This document shows, piece by piece, positions 10,126 through 19,677 of a stretch of DNA of 64,000 nt. Below the pieces are notes generated by a model, which was not told where the DNA came from, searched no databases, and saw only the letters and a program-made list of their open reading frames with translations. This stretch comes from JAADJA01 sp963708435 (GTDB lineage Bacteria > Bacteroidota > Bacteroidia > Bacteroidales > JAADJA01), in contig CAVPSZ010000042.1 in assembly GCA_963708435.1 (NCBI GenBank), positions 62,001 through 126,000 on the forward strand. Reading direction: 5' to 3'. How positions within the stretch are numbered: position 1 is the stretch's first letter; every line of letters starts with the position of its first letter. The position numbers and the translations under genes were made by a program.

Positions 10126-10949
10126 TACTGTTCCCTTTCATTCGGAAAGTTTTGCGACTTAACATCGTCGATGTAGGAAGTGACTGAGCCTTTGATCTCC
10201 TCGCTGAGGTTATGATACCTGCGTAAAAATCGCGGGGAAAATTTGGTTGTGATCCCAAGCATATCATGAAGAACCAGCACCTGGCCATCGACTTCGCCTC
10301 CGGCACCTATGCCGATTGTTGGAATCCTGATTTCCTGAGTCACTTTAGCCGCAAGACTTGCCGGGATTTTTTCAAGCACAATTGCAAAACAACCGGCATC
10401 CTCAAGGCAATGAGCATCCCTTATCAGCTTCTGTGCTTCATCTTCCTCGGTAGCCCTCACCACATAGGTCCCGAATTTATGGATCGATTGTGGAGTCAGG
10501 CCCAGGTGGCCCATAACAGGTATGCCCGCCGAAAGGATTCTTTTTACAGATTCAATGACTTCTTCGCCTCCTTCTATTTTAATTGCATTGGCTCCTGCTT
10601 CTTTCATAATCCGTATGGCTGAATTAAGCGCTTCGATGGAATTCCCCTGGTAGGTGCCGAAGGGCAGATCAACTACAACAAGCGCCCGTGTAACCGCCCG
10701 CATTACCGATGAGGCATGGTAAATCATTTCGTTCAGGGTAATGGGAAGCGTGGTTTTATGCCCGGCCATGACATTGGAAGCCGAATCACCGACAAGGATG
10801 ACGTCAATGCCTGACTCATCAAGAATCATCGCCATTGAATAGTCATAGCCGGTGAGCATCGCAATTTTTTCACCCTTAAGCTTCATTTCCTGAAGCACAT
10901 GGGTCGTAATCTTGGTGTAGTATTGCCGCGAATCTGTCTTCTTTTGCAT
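10122..10949 (-). CDS. panB: 3-methyl-2-oxobutanoate hydroxymethyltransferase
   Basis: Ketopantoate hydroxymethyltransferase, the first committed step of pantothenate/coenzyme A biosynthesis: it transfers a hydroxymethyl group from methylenetetrahydrofolate to 2-oxoisovalerate. The 275-residue length is normal. Family motifs are all present: AMLTGYDYSMA, LVGDSASNV (metal-binding Asp55), VVVDLPFGTY, AIKIEGGEE, VMGHLGLTPQS, VLEKIPA with the catalytic Glu, and IPTIGIGAGGEVDGQVLV. Starts at ATG 10947-10949. No other pan genes are adjacent. A heptamer repeat overlaps its stop codon. Confidence 0.97.
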   Translation of the reverse strand: MQKKTDSRQYYTKITTHVLQEMKLKGEKIAMLTGYDYSMAMILDESGIDVILVGDSASNVMAGHKTTLPITLNEMIYHASSVMRAVTRALVVVDLPFGTYQGNSIEALNSAIRIMKEAGANAIKIEGGEEVIESVKRILSAGIPVMGHLGLTPQSIHKFGTYVVRATEEDEAQKLIRDAHCLEDAGCFAIVLEKIPASLAAKVTQEIRIPTIGIGAGGEVDGQVLVLHDMLGITTKFSPRFLRRYHNLSEEIKGSVTSYIDDVKSQNFPNEREQY

Positions 10950-10972
10950 ATTCTGTTTTTTACAAAACTACA

Positions 10973-10980
10973 AAGAAATA
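10973..10980 (-). promoter_or_regulatory. Candidate -7 box (TAGTTTTG) for panB
   Basis: Minus-strand TAGTTTTG matches TAnnTTTG, 23 bp upstream of the panB start. No clear -33 box. Confidence 0.3.
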
Positions 10981-11178
10981 TAAATATTAGCTTCTGAATT
11001 AGCGTTCATGGACTAACACTGTAAATACACCGATCAGTGATAATCAGTTATATCAGTACAATCAGTGTCCTATTGGGGTGACCGGATGAATTAAAAAATT
11101 TACTGGTAAAATAATTTAGTAAGTCAATTTGATTTTTGCTTATAAACGTCCAGGTTTCACTGCCGATAATAATTTTTA

Positions 11179-11208
11179 TTGAAGCAAGTTATTTATTGTA
11201 TACATTTG
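11179..11208 (+). promoter_or_regulatory. Promoter TTG-N19-TACATTTG
   Basis: -33 TTG at 11179-11181 and -7 TACATTTG at 11201-11208 with a 19-bp spacer, 24 bp before the lipoprotein start codon. Confidence 0.55.
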
Positions 11209-11232
11209 CCCACCCAATGACGAATTAATTAT

Positions 11233-12339
11233 ATGGAAAAATTCAAATACGCATTGCTTATAATCGGTTTCCCGCTGATATTTTTATCCTGCGAAACTGA
11301 TTTTGATACCAATGCCGAATGGAAAGACATTTCGGTTGTTTATGGTTTGCTCGACCAAAGGGATTCTGTTCAATACCTTAAAATCAATAAGGCTTTTCTC
11401 GGCGAAGGTGATGCACTGATGTTTGCTAAAGAAAACGATTCCATCAATTACCCTTTCCCGTTAAACGTATGGATAGAAGAATGGGACGAAGACGGTAATA
11501 AAGTCCAGACATTGAATTCGATACTACCACAACTTACAAGCCTGAGGATCCCAATACCGTTTTCACTGCTGGTGCGCAGAGTGATTTACAAAGGCGTGCC
11601 GACCAATCAGGGAGTATATGGAAAACCATATGAGATCAGGTATATCATTCAGCCACCAAACGATACCATTGGCTTTGAAAAAATATGGCTGAATGATAAA
11701 AGCACTTACAAACTTTTTATCCAATACTCCGATTCATCCAAGCTGATCACCTCTGAAACATATCTTATTCAGCATTTCAAAATAACCAGGCCCATCAGTT
11801 TATTATTCGGGGAATTCATAAAGTTTGCGACCAATCCGGCGTATCCAACTCAATTCGGCTGGGAAAAGGCGCCGAATGACGACAATAAATTCAAATACGA
11901 ATTCCAGATGATCTTTCACTATACCGAACTGAAAAATGACAGCCTCGAGGAAAAAAAACTGATCCTTGCTTCCGGCGAAGTATATTCCTCTCAGGGATCA
12001 TCCGAGCTTAGTTTTTATTACAGTGAGAATAATTTCTATACTACCTGCTATTATGGAATTCCTTATGCCGATGCTGCTGAGGAGGCAAAGGTAACGGAAA
12101 GGTATACGGGCTTGATAGAGGTGTTTGTAGCTGCAGCCGCTGGTGAATTCAATCTGTTCATGCAGGTTTACGAGCCCTCAACCAGCATTGTGCAGGAAAA
12201 ACCTCCTTACACAAACATTGAAAACGGCATCGGTATATTTTCCTCACGTTACTATTCCAATGTGAATAAAAAATTGCACCAGGAGTCAATCGCCAATCTT
12301 CAGGCTATGGAGGACAATATCCTTAAGTTTGCATTTTAA
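11233..12339 (+). CDS. Predicted outer-surface lipoprotein, DUF4249-like
   Basis: 368 residues. A type II signal peptide ends in FLSC with the lipidated Cys at residue 20. The residues after it (CETDFD) are acidic, as in the lipoprotein export signal of Bacteroidetes, so surface exposure is likely. The conserved-looking start of the mature domain (WKDISVVYGLLDQRDSVQYLKINKAFLG) resembles Bacteroidetes DUF4249-type lipoproteins; I cannot confirm the family without a search. No catalytic motif is visible. It stands alone with its own promoter and is followed by a 347-bp gap before dnaK. Confidence 0.75.
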   Translation: MEKFKYALLIIGFPLIFLSCETDFDTNAEWKDISVVYGLLDQRDSVQYLKINKAFLGEGDALMFAKENDSINYPFPLNVWIEEWDEDGNKVQTLNSILPQLTSLRIPIPFSLLVRRVIYKGVPTNQGVYGKPYEIRYIIQPPNDTIGFEKIWLNDKSTYKLFIQYSDSSKLITSETYLIQHFKITRPISLLFGEFIKFATNPAYPTQFGWEKAPNDDNKFKYEFQMIFHYTELKNDSLEEKKLILASGEVYSSQGSSELSFYYSENNFYTTCYYGIPYADAAEEAKVTERYTGLIEVFVAAAAGEFNLFMQVYEPSTSIVQEKPPYTNIENGIGIFSSRYYSNVNKKLHQESIANLQAMEDNILKFAF

Positions 12340-12686
12340 GTTGCATAATTCATGTAATATTGTAAATCTGTTACTTTAAGCTACCTGAAGTCCCCATTTA
12401 TAAATATTTCATATCAGCTTGACTGAGAAAAATCCTCCACTCCGCTGACTGCTTGTTGTAGTGAATGCTGCCTTTTTGTCACAGCCCTGAATAAGACTAA
12501 TAAGGCGCTTTTATATTCACGGAAAATACCAGAATAATAAGCATAACGAATAGTCCTGCAATGCTTTGTGCATGAATTCTTTTTTCTTTCAGGTTGCAAA
12601 CTTTCAGTTGAATTCATTTGGCACAATGATTGACAGATATGGCGGGAAATTCAAAAAAAGAACTAACGAATTCAAAAAAATAAATT
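12340..12686. other. Intergenic region upstream of dnaK
   Basis: 347 bp without a convincing gene. The only signal seen is the sigma-54-like site at 12618-12634. Confidence 0.6.
12618..12634 (+). promoter_or_regulatory. Sigma-54-like promoter element upstream of dnaK
   Basis: TTGGCAC-N5-TTGAC: the -24 TGGCAC is perfect and the spacing to the -12 TTG is exact; the -12 C is replaced by A (TTGA instead of TTGC). The predicted start point would be about 40 nt before the dnaK ATG. No good TAnnTTTG box is visible nearby. Confidence 0.35.
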
Positions 12687-14594
12687 ATGGGCAAAATAAT
12701 TGGAATTGATCTTGGAACTACCAATTCATGTGTTGCGGTAATGGAAGGGAACGAGCCTGTCGTAATACCCAACAGCGAAGGCAGACGCACCACTCCTTCA
12801 ATTGTGGCTTTTACTGAAAACGGAGAAAGGAAAGTGGGTGATCCTGCCAAAAGACAGGCCATCACAAATCCCACAAAAACAATATTTTCGATTAAGCGAT
12901 TCATGGGTGAAACTTTTGAGCGCGTAACGAAAGAAGTTTCAAGGGTTCCTTATAAAGTCATCAGGGGAGACAACAACACTCCACGGGTTGAAATTGATAA
13001 CCGCCATTATTCCCCTCAGGAAATATCGGCAATGGTGCTGCAGAAAATGAAGAAGACCGCCGAAGATTACCTTGGCCAGGAAGTAACCGAAGCCGTTATC
13101 ACAGTTCCGGCATACTTCAGCGACTCACAGCGTCAGGCTACAAAAGAGGCAGGCGAAATTGCAGGATTGACAGTCAAGCGTATCATTAATGAACCTACGG
13201 CTGCCTCGCTTGCTTACGGCCTCGATAAAAAGAACAAGGATATTACGGTGGCCGTCTTTGACCTTGGGGGTGGAACGTTTGACATATCAATCCTTGAGCT
13301 TGGCGACGGGGTTTTTGAGGTGAAATCAACCAACGGAAACACCCACCTTGGCGGTGATGATTTTGATCAGAGGGTTATGGACTGGCTGGCGGAAGAATTT
13401 AAAAGCGATGAAGGAATCGACCTGAGAAAAGATCCCATGGCGCTTCAGCGTCTGAAAGAAGCCGCTGAAAAAGCGAAAATTGAACTCTCCAGTTCATCCG
13501 AAACAGAAATCAACCTGCCCTACATTATGCCGGTAAATGGTATACCAAAGCATCTGGTCAGAAAATTATCCCGTTCGAAGTTTGACCAGCTGACTGATGA
13601 TCTGGTAAAAGCTACCATTGAACCTTGTCGTCAGGCTTTAAAAGACGCAGGAATGCAGACCTCCGACATCGATGAAGTGATCCTGGTTGGCGGTTCAACA
13701 CGAATGCCTTCAATTCAGAAGACCGTTCAGGACTTCTTCGGAAAAGTGCCGTCAAAGGGTGTTAACCCTGATGAAGTTGTTGCAGTTGGTGCTGCCATTC
13801 AGGGTGGTGTGCTTACAGGAGAGGTAAAAGACGTATTGCTGCTTGATGTAACTCCGCTTTCTTTGGGCATTGAAACACTGGGCGGGGTAATGACCCGATT
13901 GATTGAATCGAATACGACGATTCCGACCAAGAAATCTGAAACTTTTTCGACTGCGGCTGATAGCCAGACCTCAGTTGAGATCCATGTGCTTCAGGGTGAA
14001 CGGCCAATGGCCAATCAGAATAAAAGTATCGGAAGGTTCCATCTGGATGGCATCCCTCCTGCTCCCCGCGGCATTCCGCAAATAGAGGTAATATTCGATA
14101 TTGATGCCAACGGCATTTTACATGTAACGGCAAAAGATAAAGCGACCGGCAAATCGCAGAATATCCGTATCGAGGCTTCTTCAGGACTAAGTGATGCCGA
14201 AATCCAGAGGATGAAGGATGAGGCTGCTGCCAACGCTGAAACCGACAGAAAGGCCAAGGAAGAAATCGAGAAGCTGAACAGCGCCGATGCCATGATCTTT
14301 TCCACTGAAAAGCAGTTGAAGGAGTACGGCGATAAAGTACCTGCAGATAAGAAGGCGGTAATAGAAAGAGCGCTTGGAGAGCTAAAGGAAGCTCATAAAG
14401 CCAAAGACCTTCCCCGGATCGACAAGGCTTTGAGTGATCTGAACGCTGCATGGCAGGCCGCCAGTCAGGAGATGTACCAGGCAACCCAACAGCAGGGAGC
14501 GCAGTCTGGTCAGCAAAGCCAGGCAGGCAACACAGGAGGAAAAACTTCTAAAAGTGATGAGGTTACCGATGTGGATTTTGAAGAAGTGAAATAA
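12687..14594 (+). CDS. dnaK: Chaperone DnaK (Hsp70)
   Basis: Full-length 635-residue cytoplasmic Hsp70 that binds exposed hydrophobic segments of client proteins in an ATP-driven cycle with DnaJ and GrpE. The nucleotide-binding domain begins IGIDLGTTNSCVAVMEG and carries IINEPTAASLAYG (about 160-173) and VFDLGGGTFDISIL (about 189-202). The substrate-binding domain includes DVTPLSLGIETLGG and the linker DVLLLDV. A Gln/Gly-rich tail ends in DVDFEEVK. The ATG at 12687 directly precedes the conserved GKIIGIDLGTT start. dnaJ and grpE are not in the window, so it is monocistronic; a hairpin terminator follows 31 bp after the stop. Confidence 0.99.
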   Translation: MGKIIGIDLGTTNSCVAVMEGNEPVVIPNSEGRRTTPSIVAFTENGERKVGDPAKRQAITNPTKTIFSIKRFMGETFERVTKEVSRVPYKVIRGDNNTPRVEIDNRHYSPQEISAMVLQKMKKTAEDYLGQEVTEAVITVPAYFSDSQRQATKEAGEIAGLTVKRIINEPTAASLAYGLDKKNKDITVAVFDLGGGTFDISILELGDGVFEVKSTNGNTHLGGDDFDQRVMDWLAEEFKSDEGIDLRKDPMALQRLKEAAEKAKIELSSSSETEINLPYIMPVNGIPKHLVRKLSRSKFDQLTDDLVKATIEPCRQALKDAGMQTSDIDEVILVGGSTRMPSIQKTVQDFFGKVPSKGVNPDEVVAVGAAIQGGVLTGEVKDVLLLDVTPLSLGIETLGGVMTRLIESNTTIPTKKSETFSTAADSQTSVEIHVLQGERPMANQNKSIGRFHLDGIPPAPRGIPQIEVIFDIDANGILHVTAKDKATGKSQNIRIEASSGLSDAEIQRMKDEAAANAETDRKAKEEIEKLNSADAMIFSTEKQLKEYGDKVPADKKAVIERALGELKEAHKAKDLPRIDKALSDLNAAWQAASQEMYQATQQQGAQSGQQSQAGNTGGKTSKSDEVTDVDFEEVK

Positions 14595-14625
14595 CACTCC
14601 GGCTTTCTAAATAACAATATATTTC

Positions 14626-14652
14626 ACGGCTTCCGGCAGGAGGCCGTTTTTT
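14626..14652 (+). terminator. Terminator after dnaK
   Basis: Nine-base-pair stem ACGGCTTCC (14626-14634) / GGAGGCCGT (14639-14647) with a GGCA loop and a six-T tail. The tail runs into the stop codon of the convergent udk gene. Confidence 0.85.
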
Positions 14653-15268
14653 ATTTCTCCTCCCTAAGCTTTTCCTTTATTCTCGAGGTTAAAATATCAA
14701 TACCCACCTGGTTCTTTCCACCCTGGGGAATAATGATATCCGCATAGCGCTTATTGGGTTCAATAAATAACAGATGCATAGGGCGCACGTATCGTTCATA
14801 ATGTTCGAGAACGTCTTTAAAAGAACGTCCGCGCTCCTCAATATCTCTCCAAATGATCCTCATCAGGCGATCATCCGCATCCGCATCGACATAGACCTTT
14901 ATGTTTAATCTTTTCCTCAGCCTGGGATTGGTAAGGATCAGTATCCCTTCAATGATGATGACTTTCTTTGGCTCAACAGGCACTGTTTCCTTTGCACGTG
15001 CACAGGTCACATAGGAATAAATTGGCATTCCGATAGTATTTCCTTCAAGAAGCTGATCCAGATGGTTGACCAAAAGGCTGAATTCGATAGACGAGGGATG
15101 ATCAAAATTGATCTTCAGCCGGTCTTCGGCGCTCAGGTTGCCGTTGTCCTTATAATAAGCATCCTGAGATATTACGGAAACAGAATTGGGAGGGAGGCTT
15201 TTGATGATCTTTTTTACTACCGTGGTCTTTCCCGATCCCGAGCCGCCGGCGATTCCAATGATTAACAT
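14651..15268 (-). CDS. udk: Uridine kinase
   Basis: Phosphorylates uridine and cytidine to UMP/CMP in pyrimidine salvage. 205 residues, the normal size. The P-loop GGSGSGKTT is at residues 8-16; VSVISQDAYYKD, the INFDHPSSIEF segment and the YADIIIPQGG C-terminal motif are those of the Udk family. ATG start at 15268. Convergent with dnaK and separated only by its terminator; on the same strand as the upstream GH109-like gene (78-bp gap). Confidence 0.95.
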   Translation of the reverse strand: MLIIGIAGGSGSGKTTVVKKIIKSLPPNSVSVISQDAYYKDNGNLSAEDRLKINFDHPSSIEFSLLVNHLDQLLEGNTIGMPIYSYVTCARAKETVPVEPKKVIIIEGILILTNPRLRKRLNIKVYVDADADDRLMRIIWRDIEERGRSFKDVLEHYERYVRPMHLLFIEPNKRYADIIIPQGGKNQVGIDILTSRIKEKLREEK

Positions 15269-15346
15269 GGGCTGAATGTTGTGATATAATTGACTACAAT
15301 GACTAAATTTTTGATTGACTAAATTGAATTATGAATATATCAACAT

Positions 15347-16702
15347 TTATACTTTCATGACTGGCAGTTCACGTGGATTTTTCCATAGACCTCTGGTGAA
15401 ATCAGGAATTTTTATTGGCCAGCCACCGCTTGCAATCGATTTTTCACTCAATTCGGTAACTGCACTTAAAACCGCCGCATCATAGACATCCATGTCAGGT
15501 TCGAGGCCATTTAGCAAGGCATTGATCAACCGGTAATCTTCCAGATAATCCATTCCGCCATGTCCGGCACCGGCAGCCTCTGCCTCCATTTGTTTCCACA
15601 AGGGATGATAAAATTCATCTTTATAAATTTCCAGATCTTCCCATGTATGAGCAGGACTTCTGCCTTCAATATGGATTAGCGGAGAAGGATATTTCTGTAC
15701 AATACCATTTGTTCCCTGGACAAGAATATCCCTGCTGTAAGGACGAGGATTGCTGGTATCATGGGTAACCAAAATAGTTTCACCTTTCATCGTCCGGATA
15801 AGCGTTGAAACAACATCCCCTAGTTTGAATTCCTCCTTTGCCTGACGGCTGTCCAACCCGAATTGCTCAAGTGCATATTTATGTAATCCCAGCGTTTTAG
15901 TACCAAAAGAAACCAGGTAATCAAAATAGTTACCGCGATTGATGTCGAGGCATTGAGCAACTGGTCCCAAGCCATGAGTTGGATAAAGATCGCCATTGCG
16001 TTTCATCGAATGTTCCCTTCGCCAAACGCCCTCACCGTTCATATCGTGTTTTACAGCCCTCAAATCGTGAAGGTAGCCACAGCGTGTATGAAGAAGTTCG
16101 CCCAACACACCTTTTTTGACCATGTTCAATATGATCATTTCCTCACGGTCGTAATTGCAATTTTCCATCATGATGCAATGCCTGCCGGTCCGCTCCGAAA
16201 CTTCGATCAATTGCCAGCATTCTGCAATGGTTAAAGCAGCCGGAACTTCAGTAGCAGCATGCTTCCCTGTATTCATAGCTTCGAGGCATACCGGAACATG
16301 CCATTCCCATGGCGTTGCAGTAAATACAAGGTCAATATCATTCCGCTGGCACATCTGTTTAAAATCAAGCTCCCCTTTAGAATATCCTTCAGGTTTCGGG
16401 AAGCCAGCTTCTATCGCCATATTTTGCGCCCGAACCACGCGTTCCTCTATTATATCACACACGGCGACAATCTCACATCCTTTAATTTTCAGGAAATTGC
16501 TGACATGTGAGGTTCCCATGCCACCGACGCCAACCATTCCAATCCTGACTTTTTCAAGCTTTCCCGGATGAAAGGGATAAGATTCAAGCAAAGGAAGCAA
16601 TTGCTCTGCTTCAAGGTTCAGAGCCATGCCTCCAAATGCGATTCCAAGGCCTGCTTTGGCGCCTTTCTTCAGGAAATCCCTGCGGTCTAACTTATGCTTC
16701 AT
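15347..16702 (-). CDS. Gfo/Idh/MocA-family protein, GH109-like (alpha-N-acetylgalactosaminidase family)
   Basis: 451 residues. An N-terminal twin-arginine motif (RRDFLKKGAKAGLGIAFGG) predicts Tat export to the periplasm with bound cofactor. A Rossmann nucleotide site follows (RIGMVGVGGMGTSHV, about 52-66). The segments ATEVPAALT, MMENCNYDREEM and YPTHGLGPVAQCLDINRGN are characteristic of family GH109, whose founding members remove N-acetylgalactosamine by an NAD-dependent mechanism. Family membership is strong; substrate is inferred. No sulfatase, SusC/SusD or other glycan gene is adjacent, so it does not look like part of a polysaccharide utilisation locus. Confidence 0.85.
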   Translation of the reverse strand: MKHKLDRRDFLKKGAKAGLGIAFGGMALNLEAEQLLPLLESYPFHPGKLEKVRIGMVGVGGMGTSHVSNFLKIKGCEIVAVCDIIEERVVRAQNMAIEAGFPKPEGYSKGELDFKQMCQRNDIDLVFTATPWEWHVPVCLEAMNTGKHAATEVPAALTIAECWQLIEVSERTGRHCIMMENCNYDREEMIILNMVKKGVLGELLHTRCGYLHDLRAVKHDMNGEGVWRREHSMKRNGDLYPTHGLGPVAQCLDINRGNYFDYLVSFGTKTLGLHKYALEQFGLDSRQAKEEFKLGDVVSTLIRTMKGETILVTHDTSNPRPYSRDILVQGTNGIVQKYPSPLIHIEGRSPAHTWEDLEIYKDEFYHPLWKQMEAEAAGAGHGGMDYLEDYRLINALLNGLEPDMDVYDAAVLSAVTELSEKSIASGGWPIKIPDFTRGLWKNPRELPVMKV

Positions 16703-16736
16703 GTATTTTAAGATATTTTAAGAGTTTCTGCTGGCA

Positions 16737-16765
16737 CAAATATAGAACATACTTGTTAAAACAAA
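16737..16765 (-). promoter_or_regulatory. Candidate promoter for the GH109-like gene
   Basis: Minus strand: -7 TATATTTG (16737-16744) with TTTG (16762-16765) 17 bp upstream; 34 bp from the start codon. Confidence 0.4.
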
Positions 16766-16803
16766 ACTGATAAAAAAAACAGATTGTGCTCCGAATTCTT
16801 TAT

Positions 16804-17205
16804 TTATTTACCACAAAACTCCATTAAAACACCGAAAGTTGATTTGGGATGAAGAAAACCAATGTTCAGTCCTTCAGCACCTTTTCTTGGAGTTTTATCA
16901 ATAAGTTGTACTCCCTTTTCTTCAGCGCTTTTTAGTGCCCCGGCAATATCTTCCTGGGCAAAAGCAATGTGATGGATGCCTTCGCCTCTTTTTTCAATGA
17001 ATTTCCCAATCGGACCCTCCGGATCAGTCGATTCCAGTAATTCAATTTTTGTTTGTCCGACCATGAAAAAAGCTGTTTTCACTTTCTGGTCTTTGACCTC
17101 TTCGATAGCATAACATTTTAAACCAAGTACTTTTTCATAAAATGGAATCGCTTCAGTTAAGCTTTTAACCGCAATTCCTATGTGCTCAATATGCGAAGGT
17201 TTCAT
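16804..17205 (-). CDS. mce: Methylmalonyl-CoA epimerase
   Basis: 133-residue glyoxalase-fold (VOC) enzyme interconverting (R)- and (S)-methylmalonyl-CoA, used in propionate metabolism through methylmalonyl-CoA mutase. It starts with HIEHIGIAVKSL (metal ligand His8), has GEGIHHIAFAQEDI with the second His, and ends LMEFCGK with the metal-binding Glu near residue 129. The mutase and carboxylase genes that often accompany it are not in the window. Confidence 0.95.
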   Translation of the reverse strand: MKPSHIEHIGIAVKSLTEAIPFYEKVLGLKCYAIEEVKDQKVKTAFFMVGQTKIELLESTDPEGPIGKFIEKRGEGIHHIAFAQEDIAGALKSAEEKGVQLIDKTPRKGAEGLNIGFLHPKSTFGVLMEFCGK

Positions 17206-17230
17206 AACAGTAATATTAAATTCCTATCAA

Positions 17231-17238
17231 CAAATGTA
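17231..17238 (-). promoter_or_regulatory. Candidate -7 box (TACATTTG) for mce
   Basis: Minus-strand TACATTTG, 25 bp upstream of the mce ATG. -33 box unclear. Confidence 0.35.
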
Positions 17239-17272
17239 AATTTTATTTCCGAGACTCTATACATCAGAGGTA

Positions 17273-17308
17273 ATTGAAAAAAGAAGAGGCTTCCCGAAGA
17301 AAGCCTCT
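17273..17308 (-). terminator. Terminator after the VIT-VWA-TonB gene
   Basis: Minus-strand stem AGAGGCTT (17301-17308) / AAGCCTCT (17285-17292) followed by CTTTTTTC, just downstream of the gene ending at 17333. Confidence 0.8.
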
Positions 17309-17332
17309 GTATCTATAACTCTGGTTAATGTT

Positions 17333-19665
17333 TCACAATTCAAACTTAACAGGAATTATTATTCTTGTTTTTACAGGTTTGCCGTCCTGCAGCCCGGGCT
17401 TCCATTTACCACTGGTAAGTTTTATTACACGCATTGCTTCCTTGTCCAGCAAGGTATTGACACTTCTAACAATTACAAATTTTCCAATCGTACCATCGGT
17501 ATTCACCTCAAATTCAACAAATACGGTTCCATTGATCTTTTTATTCTTGACCTCTTCAGGGTATATAATATGATTGTTGATAAAGCTCATAAGCGAATCA
17601 TTTCCCTCGATATATTCAGGTATTGACCCACTCGAATCAAAAACTTTCTCGTTACTTTGATCAACTTCCATAGCAATCTCTTCGGCCAAATTTAAGTTCC
17701 TGTTCCCGGAAAACGAACTGCTTTTTTGCAATTGCATTCCACCTATAAATGAAGCATTTCCAACTGCATAATTACTAACTCCATCCGGCAAAGGCAGTGG
17801 TTGATTGACCGTTGTTATATTCCCGTTCTGGTTTCTCACCTCCGAATCTATCGCAACAAAAGAAGTATAGCTTGTTAACAGGTTATACTTGAGTCCAAGA
17901 GCCGTCATTTCTTCGGAATGGGTTTCGTTTTGTGCCAGGTTTGTGTAATCATCCAGTATTCTAATTTTTTCGCGGGCCCACAATGACCTGATTCCGGAAT
18001 TTTGCTTGCTGGGTTTAAAGTTCATAAGGTCCAGCCGCTGGTTAATACCGAGTCCACCATTTTCACCTTTCAATTGAATGTACCCGGTTGGCTGTCCATT
18101 GTATTTACCATAAATCAGGACGGGCCTGTTGGAGAAAATATCAGGGACTTCCATAGGCTCAACATCATAGACATCGAAGCCATTGAAATCGATTTGGATG
18201 TTTGTCAAGACGGGATTGCTCACATAATTTCTGAATTCCCCGGCATATTTTTGTTGCTTCAGATTGTGAGGTTGCAATAAATGGAAGCCCCTTACCCACG
18301 TGCGCCATTCCTTCGAGAATATACCTGTTCACTGAGGTTCCGATACCAAAGGTAAAGAAGTTTGCCGTTCCAAGATTTTGTCTGATCAGATCAAAGGCTT
18401 CCTTTTCAACAGTGACATAGCCATCTGTTGCAATGATAAATGTCCTTGAATAATTTTCAGTTCCATTTAGGGCTAGCGCTCTTTTTAATGCTGGCAATAA
18501 TTCTGTTCCTCCGCCTCCCTGCTGTTTATCGATGAAATCGATTGCCTTTTGAATATTCGCTGCATTTGCTTCAAGAGAAATGCCGGACATTAACTCGCTG
18601 CCACCGGCAAATAATATCACATTGAATTTATCACTTGTTCTTAAGTTTCCAATCAGATCTTTTAAAAGCGACTTGGAAACTTCAATAGGGAAACCATTCA
18701 TTGAGCCTGAAACATCCATAATAAAAACATATTCCCTGGGTGGAATCATTTCCGGTTTGATTAATTTGGGCGGCTGAATCATTGCCAGGAAGAAATTTTC
18801 ATCCTTCCCTTCATAAAGCAGCAGACCCGATTGAATCTGATTTCCTTTCAATTTGTAGTTAAGAATGAAATCCCTGTTCCCGCCAAATTTTTCGTCTTCT
18901 TTTAAACTTACCTCTACCTTATCTTTACCCAGAAAATTTATATCCACCTGGTGTGAAGTGCACACAACATCGCTTACGGGAAGACCGGCGTTCAAATTAA
19001 CATCCAGATCAAATGTATAAAATGGCAATTCACCCTCTTTTGTATAAGGATTGGACACCCATAATTCGCTGGCACTGGCAAGTGATTCAGGAGTGCTGGA
19101 ATATCTTGGACCGACGACCGTTGGATAAACGAATTCATAAATACCTTCCTCCGGGATTAATAGTTCTGTGTAATTAAGCTCAACGATAATTTCATCTCCA
19201 GGAAGAATATTTGCCACATTCATCTGGAAAACATTGGGTCGCTGCTGTTCGAGAAGAGAAGCGCTTTTACCGGCTTGTTTGGCAGCTTCGTAATCCTGCC
19301 TGGCTTTGTCCTTCTTTTCAATTTTTGCTTCAATTGTCCTCTCCCCTATCGTCATTTTCATCCCATTGACTGCAGCCCTCGTGGAGGCGGGGAAAATGTA
19401 TATGGCTTCAAGGGTTGAAATTCCGGAATTTTTATATACCTGCGTTACCTTCACATCAGCGATCACACCGGCAATATTTACTTCAGCTGATGTTGATTTT
19501 AAAGGAAGCTGATCCGTTCCCGGATGATCGGACAGCACAAAGAAATAGGGCGATAAGGTTTTGTCATCGGATGTCTCACTCTGTGAATAGCCGCCAATTG
19601 AAATCAATTGAATAAGTGCTACTAATGCCAGCAAAAAGCCGGGTTGTTTTAATCGATGTTTTCAT
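17333..19665 (-). CDS. VIT-VWA-TonB C-terminal fusion protein (two frameshifts)
   Basis: One ~776-residue protein after correcting two homopolymer errors. A run of five at 19633-19637 disconnects the start MKTSIKTTRLL from the rest of the signal peptide. A run of five at 18247-18251 splits the middle; with one base removed it reads EATKYAGEFRNYV. Order: signal peptide; VIT domain (about 40-170; VTQVYKNSG...AIYIFPASTRAAVNGM); von Willebrand A domain with MIDAS motif DVSGSMNG (about 320) and ATDGYV; a beta-rich linker; a TonB C-terminal domain at about 680-776 (IPEYIEGNDSLMSFI...GTVFVEFEVNTDGTIG...IPVKFEL). It is exported, and TonB-type domains contact outer-membrane receptors. The fusion suggests envelope sensing or adhesion; function is not known. 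The next gene upstream (12 bp) is another TonB protein, so the two are probably co-transcribed. Confidence 0.8.
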
Positions 19666-19677
19666 AATCAGTGGATA

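Noticed and set aside
10996..11090. ATCAGT-rich stretch upstream of the lipoprotein gene
   Set aside because: Several ATCAGT words and a weak inverted repeat, but too irregular to call as an element or operator.
13813..14484. 223-codon frame on the minus strand inside dnaK
   Set aside because: Antisense shadow of the highly biased dnaK coding sequence; no start context, no family resemblance.
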